Origin: an uncultured Lachnospiraceae bacterium
Lineage (GTDB): Bacteria > Bacillota > Clostridia > Lachnospirales > Lachnospiraceae
Direction of reading: 5' to 3'
Assembly: GCA_900549665.1 (NCBI GenBank)
Contig: URPH01000013.1
Location: forward strand, 4,956-68,955
Length of the DNA stretch: 64,000 bases
A program made the position numbers and the translations under genes. The notes beneath the pieces were generated by a model that was given only the letters and a program-made list of their open reading frames with translations, searched no databases and was not told where the DNA came from. Every line of letters begins with the position of its first letter. Within the stretch, counting starts at the first letter, position 1. Below, in pieces: positions 41,975 through 50,922 of this stretch.

Positions 41975-42241
41975 AAAGTTTGGCCAGATGTTTATTGGAC
42001 GGACGCACCGGGAAAAACTGCTTTTTTCATTCGCGGGGGATTCCTGCGCCTAGTATGAATAAATGCCGCCCCCTTTACGTTGTTTTAACAGCAAGGGTAC
42101 AGAAAATAAAACGCGCCTTCGGCTTGGACGGGTTATTTTCTGTACCGGTTTACTGGTTTTGGGCGGCATTAACTCATACACGGCTCGGAATAAGCGAATG
42201 AAAAAAGCAGTTTTTCCCGGTGCTGACTGTTGGCCAAATTT
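41975..42241. repeat. Rod-like palindromic element P3 (267 bp)
   Basis: Nested inverted repeats fill the purA-LysR interval. AAAGTTTGGCCA (41975-41986) pairs with TGGCCAAATTT (42231-42241) with one mismatch. A perfect 30-bp arm pair spans 42005-42034 and 42194-42223. AATGCCGCC (about 42061-42070) pairs with GGCGGCATT (about 42162-42170). The tip GGTACAGAAAATAA (42096-42109) pairs with TTATTTTCTGTACC (42133-42146). The core of P1/P2 is absent, so this is another family with similar architecture. Confidence 0.85.
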
Positions 42242-42255
42242 AACATTAGCATTGG

Positions 42256-43143
42256 CTAACTTTCAAATAAGAGATCCAGCAAGCCTTTGGCGGCAAAGCT
42301 GGTGGGGAGTTTTTGATTGGTAACAACACAGATCTGTCTTTTAGGGATCATTTTGTTGAAGCGGATCTCGAAAAGCCTGCCGCTTTCAATCTCGCTTTGC
42401 GCAAAATCTCTTACGACACAGCCTATTCCGAGGTTCCGCAAAGCAAATTGTACGATCATATTAGAGGTTGCCAACTCAAACTCCGGGTGCAGGACAACGT
42501 CATTTTGCGCAAGCAGTTCATCCATATATTTTCGGGTACTGGTATTTTCCTCCAATGAAATGATAGGATAGTCTAAAAGCTCTTTAAAATCCGTCATGTG
42601 ATTTTTAAGCTGGGTGTATCGACGTCCGGCTACAAAAATATCTTCAATTTCTCTTACCGGTCTTACTTCCATCCCATCTCCCACTTCAAAAGGTGTGGAT
42701 ACAAGGCACAAATCCACGGATCCATCCATGATATTTTTTAAGGTTTCCGGCGTCGGGGCATTGGTAATTTTCACTTTTACATCCGGGTGCAGCTCATGAA
42801 ATTTTTCCAGATAAGGCAACAGATAAAATTCAAGTGTCATATCGCTGGCTCCAATGTGAAGCTCTCCCGCCTCTAAATTCATCAGCTTTTTCAGCACCTG
42901 TTCTCCATGTGCGATCTGCTCATACCCACCTTTTACATAATCATACAGGATCTCACCTTCCGGCGTCAGACGCACGCCTCTTGCGGTCCTCAGGAACAGT
43001 TTTGCCCCAACATTAGCCTCAAGCAACTTCATGGACTGACTGACCGCCGGCTGTGATATACTCAAAAGCTCTGCTGCCTTTGTCAAGTTTTTTTCTTTTG
43101 CAACATAATAGAACACTTTGTAGTATTCCAGATTTCCATCCAT
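42256..43143 (-). CDS. LysR-family transcriptional regulator
   Basis: A 295-residue LTTR. The N-terminal winged helix has YYVAKEKNLTKAAELLSISQ and PAVSQSMKLLE. The C-terminal periplasmic-binding-like effector domain starts near ELHIGASDMTLEFYLLPYLE. It is closest in appearance to CysL/CbbR-like regulators. Target and inducer are unknown. The P3 palindrome begins 15 bp beyond its stop and could end its transcript. Confidence 0.92.
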   Translation of the reverse strand: MDGNLEYYKVFYYVAKEKNLTKAAELLSISQPAVSQSMKLLEANVGAKLFLRTARGVRLTPEGEILYDYVKGGYEQIAHGEQVLKKLMNLEAGELHIGASDMTLEFYLLPYLEKFHELHPDVKVKITNAPTPETLKNIMDGSVDLCLVSTPFEVGDGMEVRPVREIEDIFVAGRRYTQLKNHMTDFKELLDYPIISLEENTSTRKYMDELLAQNDVVLHPEFELATSNMIVQFALRNLGIGCVVRDFAQSEIESGRLFEIRFNKMIPKRQICVVTNQKLPTSFAAKGLLDLLFES

Positions 43144-43204
43144 TATATCGTTTCCTCGTTTTTGCTAAATTCAATCCCAGTCATAAAGCATACAGGATTT
43201 ACCA

Positions 43205-43450
43205 TCAAAATGTCTTCACATTATTCTGATGATTAAAATTGTCCATCTGTCCACGCAGGCTTTCACCGCGTTCCTTATAATAATCTATCTGTTTTTGCTT
43301 AAGCTTTCCCGATTGTTCAAGCTCGGAAAGTATCTTCCAGTATTCCTCATAATTGATCTTGGCGGCATCCTTGTAGTTGTTTTCAAAATTCATCTGCAAC
43401 GTTTTCAACTTCATTTCCAACGCTTCATTCTTTTTTACAAGTCCAAACAT
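43205..43450 (-). CDS. Small hypothetical helical protein
   Basis: An 81-residue protein, mostly charged helix (KKNEALEMKLKTLQMNFENN, then KLKQKQIDYYKERGESLRGQ). No domain is recognised; a coiled coil is likely. AGAGGAA precedes the ATG. It lies between the glycosyltransferase and LysR genes on the same strand. Confidence 0.6.
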   Translation of the reverse strand: MFGLVKKNEALEMKLKTLQMNFENNYKDAAKINYEEYWKILSELEQSGKLKQKQIDYYKERGESLRGQMDNFNHQNNVKTF

Positions 43451-43553
43451 CTTTTATTCCTCTTTTCTTTCATCACATAACCACAGCAATTCTTGCTCTC
43501 TTACAATCGGCTCATTTTCCTCAAGATTTCTAAAAAAATTATTTATCAAAAAG

Positions 43554-44777
43554 CTATTTCTCCATTGCATGAAAATATATCTGCATCAGTCGGTCATAAT
43601 TTTTCGCACATTCTGTATCTTCCATCAGATCAGATGTATAAAAAGAACAGGTCATACCTTCTTTTTGTGTCAGGAAATCATAGAGAACCTCCTGCAGCTT
43701 CTGCACATCATATGGCTGATACCGAAATCCATTCACACCATTTTCCACCAACGAGGTAAAGCATCCAAAGTCCGGTACAATGACAGGCCGTTTCATATGG
43801 TAAGCCTTCACCAACACCATCGGCATCCCTTCATAGCATCTGGAAGGAAGCACCACGCATCTGGACTTCTGAATTTCTTCCTGCACTCCTTTTTCGGATA
43901 CCTGCCCGGTAAAAATGACTGTAGTTAGCTTATGCTTCCTGACATATTGCTGTAGTGCGGTAGATAACGGTCCCTCTCCGCAGATCACAAGCTTGGGGAT
44001 TTCCTGTCCGGTCTTCTGCATTCTTGCAACTAATTGCCGATATGCCCTGACCAGATCTCCAACTCCCTTTTCTTCAGACAATCTTCCTGCATATAAAATC
44101 CGGTCTTCTTGATTAGCATATGCTAACTCAATATTTTCACAGACATTCGGTTTGATCCACACATGTTTTTCATCGACATCCAAAAGACTGCAGATTTTCT
44201 GTTTTTGAAATTCGGTAAAGCAGATAAAGTCAACATCCCTATATGTATGGATTTCCCGATGCACCCATGTATTCAATACCTGAATTAGCGTCTGCAAACT
44301 GCTGTTCCGGTAGCACCGGTGTCTGACTGCACACAAAAGGCCCTTTTCCATACATTCTTCACAAGCACTCTTTCCTCTGTAAAACAATCCATTGGGACAA
44401 CACAGTCTGAAATTATGCACTGTCATGACGACCGGTATGTTTTCCTTTTTTGCTGCCCAAAATACAGACGGACTGATCAGATGCAGCGTATTGTGCACAT
44501 GTACCAGATCGATCTTCTGCTCCCAGATCATTTTTCGCACTTCCCGGTATGTCCTGCATGAAAAAACAGAAGAAAACGGCAGCAAAACTTTTCCCAAAAA
44601 AGGAAGACTGTTGATGTCCTTATTATAACGATAATAAGGTACAACCTTGTGTCCCTGCTGCCTTAATATCCCGGCTTCCTTTTCAACGACTGCATCTTCG
44701 CCCCCACGCAGCTGATAAAAGTTATGCACCTGTAAAATATTCAGTTTGCGTATTATTTCACGGTCTTTTTCTTTCAT
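43554..44777 (-). CDS. GT4-family glycosyltransferase
   Basis: A 407-residue GT-B fold enzyme. The acceptor domain starts LNILQVHNFYQLRGGEDAVV with the GGED motif. The donor domain has YAGRLSEEKGVGDLVRAYRQ and the EGMPMVLVKAYHMKRPVIVP segment with the family's E-x7-E-like pattern. A cysteine cluster (CCPNGLFYRGKSACEECMEK) lies in the first domain, typical of this capsular/teichuronic type subgroup. It transfers a sugar from a nucleotide donor; donor and acceptor are unknown. The start is uncertain, since no strong ribosome site precedes 44777. No other glycan genes are nearby. Confidence 0.85.
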   Translation of the reverse strand: MKEKDREIIRKLNILQVHNFYQLRGGEDAVVEKEAGILRQQGHKVVPYYRYNKDINSLPFLGKVLLPFSSVFSCRTYREVRKMIWEQKIDLVHVHNTLHLISPSVFWAAKKENIPVVMTVHNFRLCCPNGLFYRGKSACEECMEKGLLCAVRHRCYRNSSLQTLIQVLNTWVHREIHTYRDVDFICFTEFQKQKICSLLDVDEKHVWIKPNVCENIELAYANQEDRILYAGRLSEEKGVGDLVRAYRQLVARMQKTGQEIPKLVICGEGPLSTALQQYVRKHKLTTVIFTGQVSEKGVQEEIQKSRCVVLPSRCYEGMPMVLVKAYHMKRPVIVPDFGCFTSLVENGVNGFRYQPYDVQKLQEVLYDFLTQKEGMTCSFYTSDLMEDTECAKNYDRLMQIYFHAMEK

Positions 44778-44804
44778 GCTTTCATTATATGATATCATGG
44801 TCAA

Positions 44805-45167
44805 AAGGTCAAAAAGTCGTTCGTGCTTGCGCGATAAGAATTATGAACCTGGAACCCGCCAAACATGAGAAAGTAGCGATTTACATAGTAAATCAGCATA
44901 TTTTGAATATTTGAAAATTGCGAAAACTGCTTTGTATCGGAGCAATTCGTAGATATCAGGTCAGGAACAAAATACCTTATACAATGTCTAAAACTATAGA
45001 AAAAGTCTTTAGGAAAGCTTTAGTTTTTATCCAAAGACAATCAAAAAAATAGTGCTTTCGACCAGGCTTAATTAAGTACCTGATCAAAAACACTATCCAG
45101 AAAACCATTCAGAAACAATATTCAAAAAATATCCCAAAACAATATCCAATAATACCATTCAAAACCA
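44805..45167. other. Intergenic region with dispersed repeat and hairpins
   Basis: No gene is seen in about 360 bp. It contains a small hairpin GATTTAC/GTAAATC (44877-44893), the dispersed repeat copy at 44928-44978, and a possible terminator stem ATAGTG/CACTAT (about 45048-45098) downstream of bioB. The stretch 45095-45170 is A/C-rich with loosely repeated CAATATCC-like words. Confidence 0.55.
44928..44978 (-). repeat. Dispersed intergenic repeat, copy A
   Basis: The reverse complement of this 51-bp stretch matches 63950-64000 at about 45 of 51 positions (AAGGTATTTTG at one end, ACGAATTGCTCCG and AAAGCA at the other). A GGTCAAAAGGT word also occurs near both copies (44799-44809 and 63944-63953). 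Confidence 0.75.
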
Positions 45168-46139
45168 CTAAACCACTTTCGTCTCACGCCCAATGCTTGC
45201 CAGCATTTCACGGTCACTGCGGATTGTTGCTTTGGCAACGGTTGTCAGCATATTACCTGTGATCGTAGCAGACGCACCGGATAAAAATGCCTTCTTTCCG
45301 TCATCCTTCATGAGCGCTCTTCCGGCTGCCAGACGAATGTGTGCTTCCGGATTGATGTACCGGAAGATGGCAACTGTCCGTACAATATCTTCCTCACTCA
45401 GAGGCGCATTGTGTTCAAGCGGTGTTCCCTTGATCGGCATCAGTGCATTTAACGGAATGGAATCCACGCCGACCTCAGCAAGGCTTACTGCCATATCAAT
45501 ACGGTCTTCCCAGTTTTCTCCCATTCCCAGAATACCGCCGGAACAGATCTGCATGCCTTCTTCTTTTAAGATATGTAAGGTTTCAAATTTCTGCTCATAG
45601 GTATGTGTGGAACAGATCTGCGAAAAAAAGCGTTTGGAAGTCTCGATATTGTGATGATAACGTACAATCCCGATCTCTTTTAATTTACGGAACTGCTCTC
45701 TTGTCAGAAATCCCATTGATGCACACAGCTCAATGTTGCATTCATCCTGCATTCTCTTAAATGCGCGGAGTGCTTTTTCAAATTCTTCTCCGGTAAGTGC
45801 CCTTCCTGAAGTTACAATCGAGAAACGGTCAACGCCCTCGCTTTCATGCAGCTTGCATGCTTCAACTATTTCATCCTCTGATATAAAATCATAGGTCTTG
45901 CAGTCTGTATGGTAATGTGCTGACTGCGCACAGTACTTGCAGTCCTCCGGACATTTTCCGCTTCGTCCGTTGATAATGGAACACAGATCCACACGGTCAT
46001 TTTTGAAATGCTTTCTAAGCTTATCCGCACCCTCGCACAGCTGATCATAATCACAATCAATGAAAATCTCATTTAACGGATCTTCTCTGGTCAGTCTCTT
46101 TCCTTCAATTATTTCATCTGCTAATTTTAATAAATCCAT
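45168..46139 (-). CDS. bioB: Biotin synthase
   Basis: A 323-residue radical SAM enzyme that inserts sulfur into dethiobiotin. The SAM cluster motif is GKCPEDCKYCAQSAHY (CxxxCxxC). The second-cluster ligands lie in segments such as ELCASMGFLT, and GGILGMGENWEDRIDMAVSL and NALMPIKGTPLE are diagnostic. It lies 36 bp behind bioY and shares the BirA-controlled promoter. No bioA/D/F genes are in the window. Confidence 0.96.
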   Translation of the reverse strand: MDLLKLADEIIEGKRLTREDPLNEIFIDCDYDQLCEGADKLRKHFKNDRVDLCSIINGRSGKCPEDCKYCAQSAHYHTDCKTYDFISEDEIVEACKLHESEGVDRFSIVTSGRALTGEEFEKALRAFKRMQDECNIELCASMGFLTREQFRKLKEIGIVRYHHNIETSKRFFSQICSTHTYEQKFETLHILKEEGMQICSGGILGMGENWEDRIDMAVSLAEVGVDSIPLNALMPIKGTPLEHNAPLSEEDIVRTVAIFRYINPEAHIRLAAGRALMKDDGKKAFLSGASATITGNMLTTVAKATIRSDREMLASIGRETKVV

Positions 46140-46175
46140 TGCTTTATCTTCCTTGTATCTTATTATCCCGCAGTT

Positions 46176-46772
46176 TTATTCTGCTTCTGCTGCCACAGCC
46201 TCAACAGCCTTTTTATCCGCAAATTCTGTCGGCAGTAAATGTGCTTTGGAAAGTGCGTGACGGATACTCTTTCCTAAAATTCCGGCAATAACGATCTTGA
46301 TGAGGTCAAAAGGAATGAACGGCCATACGCAGACCGCCAGTGCCTGTCCCCATGTATAATCTAACTGATGGATAAACCAGACAGTTCCAAACAGATAAGC
46401 TACGATTGTACCAAGCACCATACCAAGACTTGTGATCCATATATTGGCATGTGATTTTTCCATAAAAATACCGCAGACAATTGCCATCAGGATAAATCCG
46501 ATCAGATATCCGCCGGTAGGGCCTGCTAACTTTCCAAATCCGCCTTCATAACCGGAGAAAACAGGAAGTCCGACCATTCCGAGGAACAGGTATACCATAT
46601 AACTGATGGTGCTTCCCTTTGTACCCAGCAGGTAAACTGCCAGATAAATAACCAGGTTGGTAAGTGATACCGGAACCGGTCCGATCGGTACGGAATTGGG
46701 GCCAAGGATGCACATCAGTGCAGCCATAAGTGCACAGGTCGTCAGTTGATAAACAGTTGATTTCTTTTTCAT
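46176..46772 (-). CDS. bioY: Biotin transporter substrate-binding subunit BioY
   Basis: A 198-residue S-component of an ECF-type biotin importer with six TM helices: VYQLTTCALMAALMCILGPN, YSGYEGGFGKLAGPTGGYLI-like ligand loop (GLPVFSGYEGGFGKLAGPTG) and the C-terminal FDLIKIVIAGILGKSIR. It binds biotin at the membrane. The start at 46772 is supported by GAGAGGA; ATG codons further upstream fall in the leader hairpin. First gene of bioY-bioB. Confidence 0.95.
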   Translation of the reverse strand: MKKKSTVYQLTTCALMAALMCILGPNSVPIGPVPVSLTNLVIYLAVYLLGTKGSTISYMVYLFLGMVGLPVFSGYEGGFGKLAGPTGGYLIGFILMAIVCGIFMEKSHANIWITSLGMVLGTIVAYLFGTVWFIHQLDYTWGQALAVCVWPFIPFDLIKIVIAGILGKSIRHALSKAHLLPTEFADKKAVEAVAAEAE

Positions 46773-46845
46773 AATTTGATCCTCTCTCGATTGCACCATA
46801 GACTTTTTCATATGCAATCTTTTATTTTCATCTTGGAAAAACCGT

Positions 46846-46906
46846 TGTGTAAACAAAACAATTCCACGCATCAACCGTTTCAAAATGGAATTGTTTTATT
46901 TACACA
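46846..46906 (-). promoter_or_regulatory. Long hairpin in the bioY leader
   Basis: TGTGTAAACAAAACAATTCC(A) (46846-46866) pairs over 21 positions with 46886-46906 (one mismatch), enclosing a 19-nt loop. It lies between the promoter and bioY and is followed on the minus strand by ACGGTTTTTCC, so an attenuator role is possible. Confidence 0.7.
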
Positions 46907-46941
46907 GTCCTATAAATGTTTAATTCTTCCACAAACTAAGA

Positions 46942-46994
46942 TACAATCAAAAAAAAGAATTGTCAACTGTTTTTATCATTGAGGTTAACAATTC
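46942..46994 (-). promoter_or_regulatory. BirA operator overlapping the bioY-bioB promoter
   Basis: The palindrome TTGTCAACT (46960-46968), 14 bp, GGTTAACAA (46983-46991) matches the Firmicute BirA operator; the arms extend by AA/GAATT on each side. On the minus strand TTGACA within the 46960 arm, a 17-bp spacer and TATCTT form the promoter, so biotinoyl-AMP-bound BirA would block it. Confidence 0.88.
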
Positions 46995-47084
46995 TTTTCT
47001 ATACACTAAAATCAGTTCGTCCTGACCCTTCCTTCATCCATTATTTATCGAAAGGACCTATCAAAACACCATCTCTTTTTTATC

Positions 47085-48536
47085 TTATACATTGATCTCT
47101 GCAGTCATACCAAGCAGGTCTTTGTTGGCATCCAAAATCGGATCGACAACATCCTTTAAGAATTTTTCTACCTGGATCGGTGCACGTCCTACATATCTGG
47201 AAGGTTCCATTGTCTTTTGCAGATCTTCCAGGCTCATGCCAAAGGCAGGATTGCCAGCGATCAGCTCTAACAGGTTGTTGTCCTTGCCTTCCTGTTTAAC
47301 ATTTTTGCCGGCTTCCATAGAAAGCTCACGGATGATCTCGTGCAGCTCCTGACGGTTTCCGCCATTTTTAACAGCATCCATCATGATATTTTCAGTAGCC
47401 ATGAAAGGAAGCTCGCTCATCAGACGTTTGGTGATAACTTTATCATAAACCACAAGTCCGTCTACTACATTTAAGCAAAGATCCAGAATACCATCAATTG
47501 CAAGGAATGCCTCAGGAATAGAAAGTCTCTTATTGGCTGAGTCATCCAGGGTTCTCTCAAACCACTGCGTTGCAGAGGTAATGGCAGGATTTAATGCATC
47601 AATCATGACATATCTGGACAGGGAAGCAATTCTTTCACTTCTCATCGGGTTTCTCTTGTATGCCATTGCAGAAGATCCGATCTGATTTTTTTCAAAAGGC
47701 TCTTCCACTTCTTTTAAATGCTGCAACAAACGGATATCGTTGCTCATCTTGTGGGCGCTCGCTGCAATACCGGCTAAAATATTGCATACTCTTGTATCAG
47801 TCTTGCGGCTGTATGTCTGTCCGGAAACGGCAACACACTGTGTAAATCCCATTTTCTGTGCAATCATCGGATCGATCTTATCGATCGTTTCCTGATCTCC
47901 ATTGAACAGCTCCAGGAAAGAAGCCTGTGTACCGGTTGTTCCCTTAGAGCCAAGTAACTTCATGGTAGAAAGAACATAGTCAAGATCCTCTAAATCCATG
48001 CAGAACTCCTGGCACCAGAGTGTAGCTCTCTTACCTACGGTCGTAGGCTGCGCGGGCTGAAAATGTGTAAATGCCAGTGTCGGCAGATTTTTGTACTGAT
48101 CTGCAAATTTGGCAAGTTCAGCAATAACGTTGACCAGTTTCTTTTTCACAAGCTTTAATGCCTCTGTCATGACAATAATATCGGTATTGTCACCAACATA
48201 GCAGGATGTTGCTCCCAGATGGATGATACCTGCTGCCTTCGGGCACTGCTTGCCATATGCATAAACATGACTCATGACATCGTGACGCACCAGCTTTTCT
48301 CTCTCTTTTGCAACATCATAATTGATATCGTCAACATGTGCCTTTAATTCATCAATCTGTTCCTGTGATATAACCGGCTTGCCATCCTGTGACAAACCCA
48401 ATTCCATCTCTGTTTCCGCAAGTGCGATCCACAGCTTTCTCCAGGTTGTAAATTTCATGTCCGGTGAAAAAATATACTGCATTTCCCTGCTTGCATATCT
48501 TTCGGATAACGGGCTCACATATCTGTCGTTGCTCAT
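47085..48536 (-). CDS. purB: Adenylosuccinate lyase
   Basis: A 483-residue PurB, full length, catalysing two purine steps (SAICAR to AICAR, adenylosuccinate to AMP). The signature loop GSSAMAYKRNPMRSER with the catalytic Ser is present, as are HLGATSCYVGDNTD and THFQPAQPTTVGKR. The length fits the long Clostridial/animal-like type. Monocistronic. Confidence 0.97.
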   Translation of the reverse strand: MSNDRYVSPLSERYASREMQYIFSPDMKFTTWRKLWIALAETEMELGLSQDGKPVISQEQIDELKAHVDDINYDVAKEREKLVRHDVMSHVYAYGKQCPKAAGIIHLGATSCYVGDNTDIIVMTEALKLVKKKLVNVIAELAKFADQYKNLPTLAFTHFQPAQPTTVGKRATLWCQEFCMDLEDLDYVLSTMKLLGSKGTTGTQASFLELFNGDQETIDKIDPMIAQKMGFTQCVAVSGQTYSRKTDTRVCNILAGIAASAHKMSNDIRLLQHLKEVEEPFEKNQIGSSAMAYKRNPMRSERIASLSRYVMIDALNPAITSATQWFERTLDDSANKRLSIPEAFLAIDGILDLCLNVVDGLVVYDKVITKRLMSELPFMATENIMMDAVKNGGNRQELHEIIRELSMEAGKNVKQEGKDNNLLELIAGNPAFGMSLEDLQKTMEPSRYVGRAPIQVEKFLKDVVDPILDANKDLLGMTAEINV

Positions 48537-48688
48537 GTTTAATCTCCTTTGTTTTGCATCATTTTTTTCGTACCGTTAATATGTTTGGATACGAAACATT
48601 ACCATATAATAATGATATATTTGAGGATAATTTTCAAGTGTTTTATTATTTCTGTTTGTATAGCCAAATTTTTTTATTTAGAATCCTA

Positions 48689-48729
48689 TTTACAATTGTG
48701 GAATTATTGTGGTATTATTATCCCACAAT
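48689..48729 (+). promoter_or_regulatory. Promoter and operator of the toxin-antitoxin pair
   Basis: TTTACA (48689-48694), 18 bp, TATTAT (48713-48718). ATTGTGG occurs at 48695-48701 and 48706-48712 and inverted as CCACAAT at 48723-48729, flanking the -10 box. This fits autorepression by the antitoxin. Confidence 0.75.
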
Positions 48730-48746
48730 ATATCGGAGGTGCAACA

Positions 48747-49007
48747 ATGGCAACAATTATACCAATTAAAGATCTAAAAAACACATCTGAAATCTCTGAT
48801 TTATGCCATAAAACAGATTCTCCTGTATATATAACCAAAAACGGCTATGGCGATATGGTAATCATGAGTATCGAAACATATGAAAATCTATTTGAAAGAT
48901 TAAGCATGTACCACAGCCTTTTGACATCAGAACAACAAATTAAAGAAGGGCATACCACGGATGCCAAAGAATCATTATCCAAAACAAGGGAGAAATATGC
49001 ATTATAA
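48747..49007 (+). CDS. Phd/YefM-type antitoxin
   Basis: An 86-residue antitoxin. The N-terminal Phd fold has IIPIKDLKNTSEISDLCHKT, followed by SPVYITKNGYGDMVIMSIETYENL, the classic strand-helix pair. The C-terminal helix should wrap the toxin. GGAGG precedes the ATG. The stop overlaps the toxin start by 11 bases. Confidence 0.9.
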   Translation: MATIIPIKDLKNTSEISDLCHKTDSPVYITKNGYGDMVIMSIETYENLFERLSMYHSLLTSEQQIKEGHTTDAKESLSKTREKYAL

Positions 49008-49335
49008 ACTAATTGTTACGGATGAGATGGAAAAATTGCTTAACAAACACATTGAATATCTGCTCAATAAGTTTAAAAGCAAACAAGCCGCTTCACATCT
49101 ACTCGACAGTCTCGAATCTCTATATAATCATCTAGAAACCAATCCATTTCTTTATCGTGAAAGTCAAGACCCAGTCTTATACAATTTCCATTATAGAGAA
49201 GCAAAACTCACCGGATTAGATTACATTGTAATATACAAAATCAAGAACACAACTGTATACATACTGGGAATCTTTAATTGTCTGGAAAACTACTCTGGAA
49301 AAATAAACACTGCTAATAATACAGAGAATGGCTAA
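48997..49335 (+). CDS. RelE/ParE-family toxin
   Basis: A 112-residue toxin of the RelE/ParE superfamily: YKLIVTDEMEKLLNKHIEYL at the start, the helix pair with ASHLLDSLESLYNHLETNPF, and the terminal strands GLDYIVIYKIKNTTVYILGI. The target (ribosome-bound mRNA or gyrase) cannot be told from sequence. The ATG at 48997 lies within the end of the antitoxin gene, with GAGA upstream. Confidence 0.87.
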   Translation: MHYKLIVTDEMEKLLNKHIEYLLNKFKSKQAASHLLDSLESLYNHLETNPFLYRESQDPVLYNFHYREAKLTGLDYIVIYKIKNTTVYILGIFNCLENYSGKINTANNTENG

Positions 49336-49360
49336 TCTAAAGTCAGACTTTAGATTAGCC
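49330..49360. terminator. Bidirectional terminator between toxin gene and purF
   Basis: A perfect 15-bp stem, GGCTAATCTAAAGTC (49330-49344) with GACTTTAGATTAGCC (49346-49360), around a single central A. The stop of the toxin gene lies inside its left arm. Confidence 0.75.
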
Positions 49361-49416
49361 ACTATATCTTTATTTATCCATATTTTATCATTTTAAACGC
49401 TCTTTATCATATATCG

Positions 49417-50883
49417 TTATTGTTCAAACTCACCCCGGATATCTTCCTTGGGCGGCTCCATCGGATAAGTTCCGGTAAAGCAACCTTTACAGATGGGCAG
49501 TCCGTTTACCAGCTCCGATAAACGCTCCACCTTCAGATAGCCCAGACTGTCTGCGCCGATAATCTGTCTGATTTCTTCAATCGTACGATTGTAAGCAATC
49601 AACTGCTCTCTCGCCGGTACATCCGTGCCAAAATAGCAGGGCCATAAAAACGGCGGTGACGATACACGCACATGAACCTCCTTGGCTCCGGCATCACGCA
49701 GCATTTTGACAATACGGTCGGAAGTCGTTCCTCTGACGATCGAATCATCGATCATGATCACGCGCTTTCCTTCCACAACCTCACGGATCGGATTCAGCTT
49801 TACCTGTACACTGCTTTCACGATTTTTCTGCTTGGGCTTGATAAAGGTCCTTCCAACGTAAGTATTTTTTACAAATGCCGTTCCGTACGGAATCCCGGAC
49901 TCCATCGCATAACCCATGGCAGCACAGTTTCCGGACTCCGGAACACCGGTTACAATATCCGCTTCAACCGGTGAATCAATCGCTAAAAAGCGGCCTGCCT
50001 GTATTCTGGAATGATAGACATTGACACCGTCAATGATACTGTCCGGTCTTGCGAAATAAATATATTCAAAAATGCATCTGGCCTGTTCTTTTTGCGGCAG
50101 ACACATAGTCTTATCTGATTCAATTCCCTTTTCCGGGCTGATCGTAACAACCTCTCCGGGCTCGACGTCACGGATAAACTCTGCACCGATCGTATCGAGT
50201 GCACAGGTCTCACTTGCCAGAATATAGGCATTATCTCTTTTACCGATACACAGAGGCTTAAAACCAAAGGGATCTCTTGCTCCGATCAGCTTTCTCGGGC
50301 TCATGACGATCAGGGAATAAGCGCCCTTGATTTTTTTCATGGCATGTGCAACTGCCTCTTCGACATTTCTTGTATTGAGACGTTCCCTTGCGATATGGTA
50401 GGCTATGACCTCCGAATCGATCGTTGTCTGGAAAATGGCTCCGGTATATTCCAGCTCCTTGCGCAGCTCCGGTGCATTGATCAGATTGCCGTTGTGCGCC
50501 AGTCCCAGAGTACCTTTTACATAGTTTAAAACCAGTGGCTGTGCATTTTCCCTCGTCGAGCTTCCGGCTGTTGAATACCGCACATGACCGACACCGATGT
50601 CACCCTTTAACCCGGCAAGTGTCTCCGGTGTAAAGGCTTCATGCATCAATCCCATATCCTTGTGTGTCAGCACCTTGCCCTTGGGTCCGTGGGTATCACT
50701 GACGGCAATACCACAGCTTTCCTGTCCTCTGTGCTGGAGTGCAAACAAGCCGTAATAAATACTGGTGGCAACATCATTGCCATCAAAATCGTACATACCA
50801 AAGACACCGCATTCTTCCTTGATATGCTCATCACTGCGCTCCGCAGCTTCTGTCATCTGTCCCTGAATCAATTCCTCGCTCAT
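49417..50883 (-). CDS. purF: Amidophosphoribosyltransferase
   Basis: A 488-residue PurF, the first committed step of purine synthesis. A propeptide precedes the nucleophile Cys25 (KEECGVFGMY), as in the Bacillus-type enzyme. The glutaminase half has GHVRYSTAGSSTRENAQPLV. The PRPP-binding loop is RVIMIDDSIVRGTTSDRIVK. C-terminal cysteines (LPICKGCFTGTYP) with upstream ones fit a 4Fe-4S cluster. Single gene. Confidence 0.97.
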   Translation of the reverse strand: MSEELIQGQMTEAAERSDEHIKEECGVFGMYDFDGNDVATSIYYGLFALQHRGQESCGIAVSDTHGPKGKVLTHKDMGLMHEAFTPETLAGLKGDIGVGHVRYSTAGSSTRENAQPLVLNYVKGTLGLAHNGNLINAPELRKELEYTGAIFQTTIDSEVIAYHIARERLNTRNVEEAVAHAMKKIKGAYSLIVMSPRKLIGARDPFGFKPLCIGKRDNAYILASETCALDTIGAEFIRDVEPGEVVTISPEKGIESDKTMCLPQKEQARCIFEYIYFARPDSIIDGVNVYHSRIQAGRFLAIDSPVEADIVTGVPESGNCAAMGYAMESGIPYGTAFVKNTYVGRTFIKPKQKNRESSVQVKLNPIREVVEGKRVIMIDDSIVRGTTSDRIVKMLRDAGAKEVHVRVSSPPFLWPCYFGTDVPAREQLIAYNRTIEEIRQIIGADSLGYLKVERLSELVNGLPICKGCFTGTYPMEPPKEDIRGEFEQ

Positions 50884-50922
50884 CTTGTCTTCCCTTTCGC
50901 TGTCTGAATCATTCTAAAACTG

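Noticed and set aside
47085..50883. A purine operon spanning purB and purF
   Set aside because: The two genes are separated by a plus-strand toxin-antitoxin pair and a bidirectional terminator, so they are transcribed separately.
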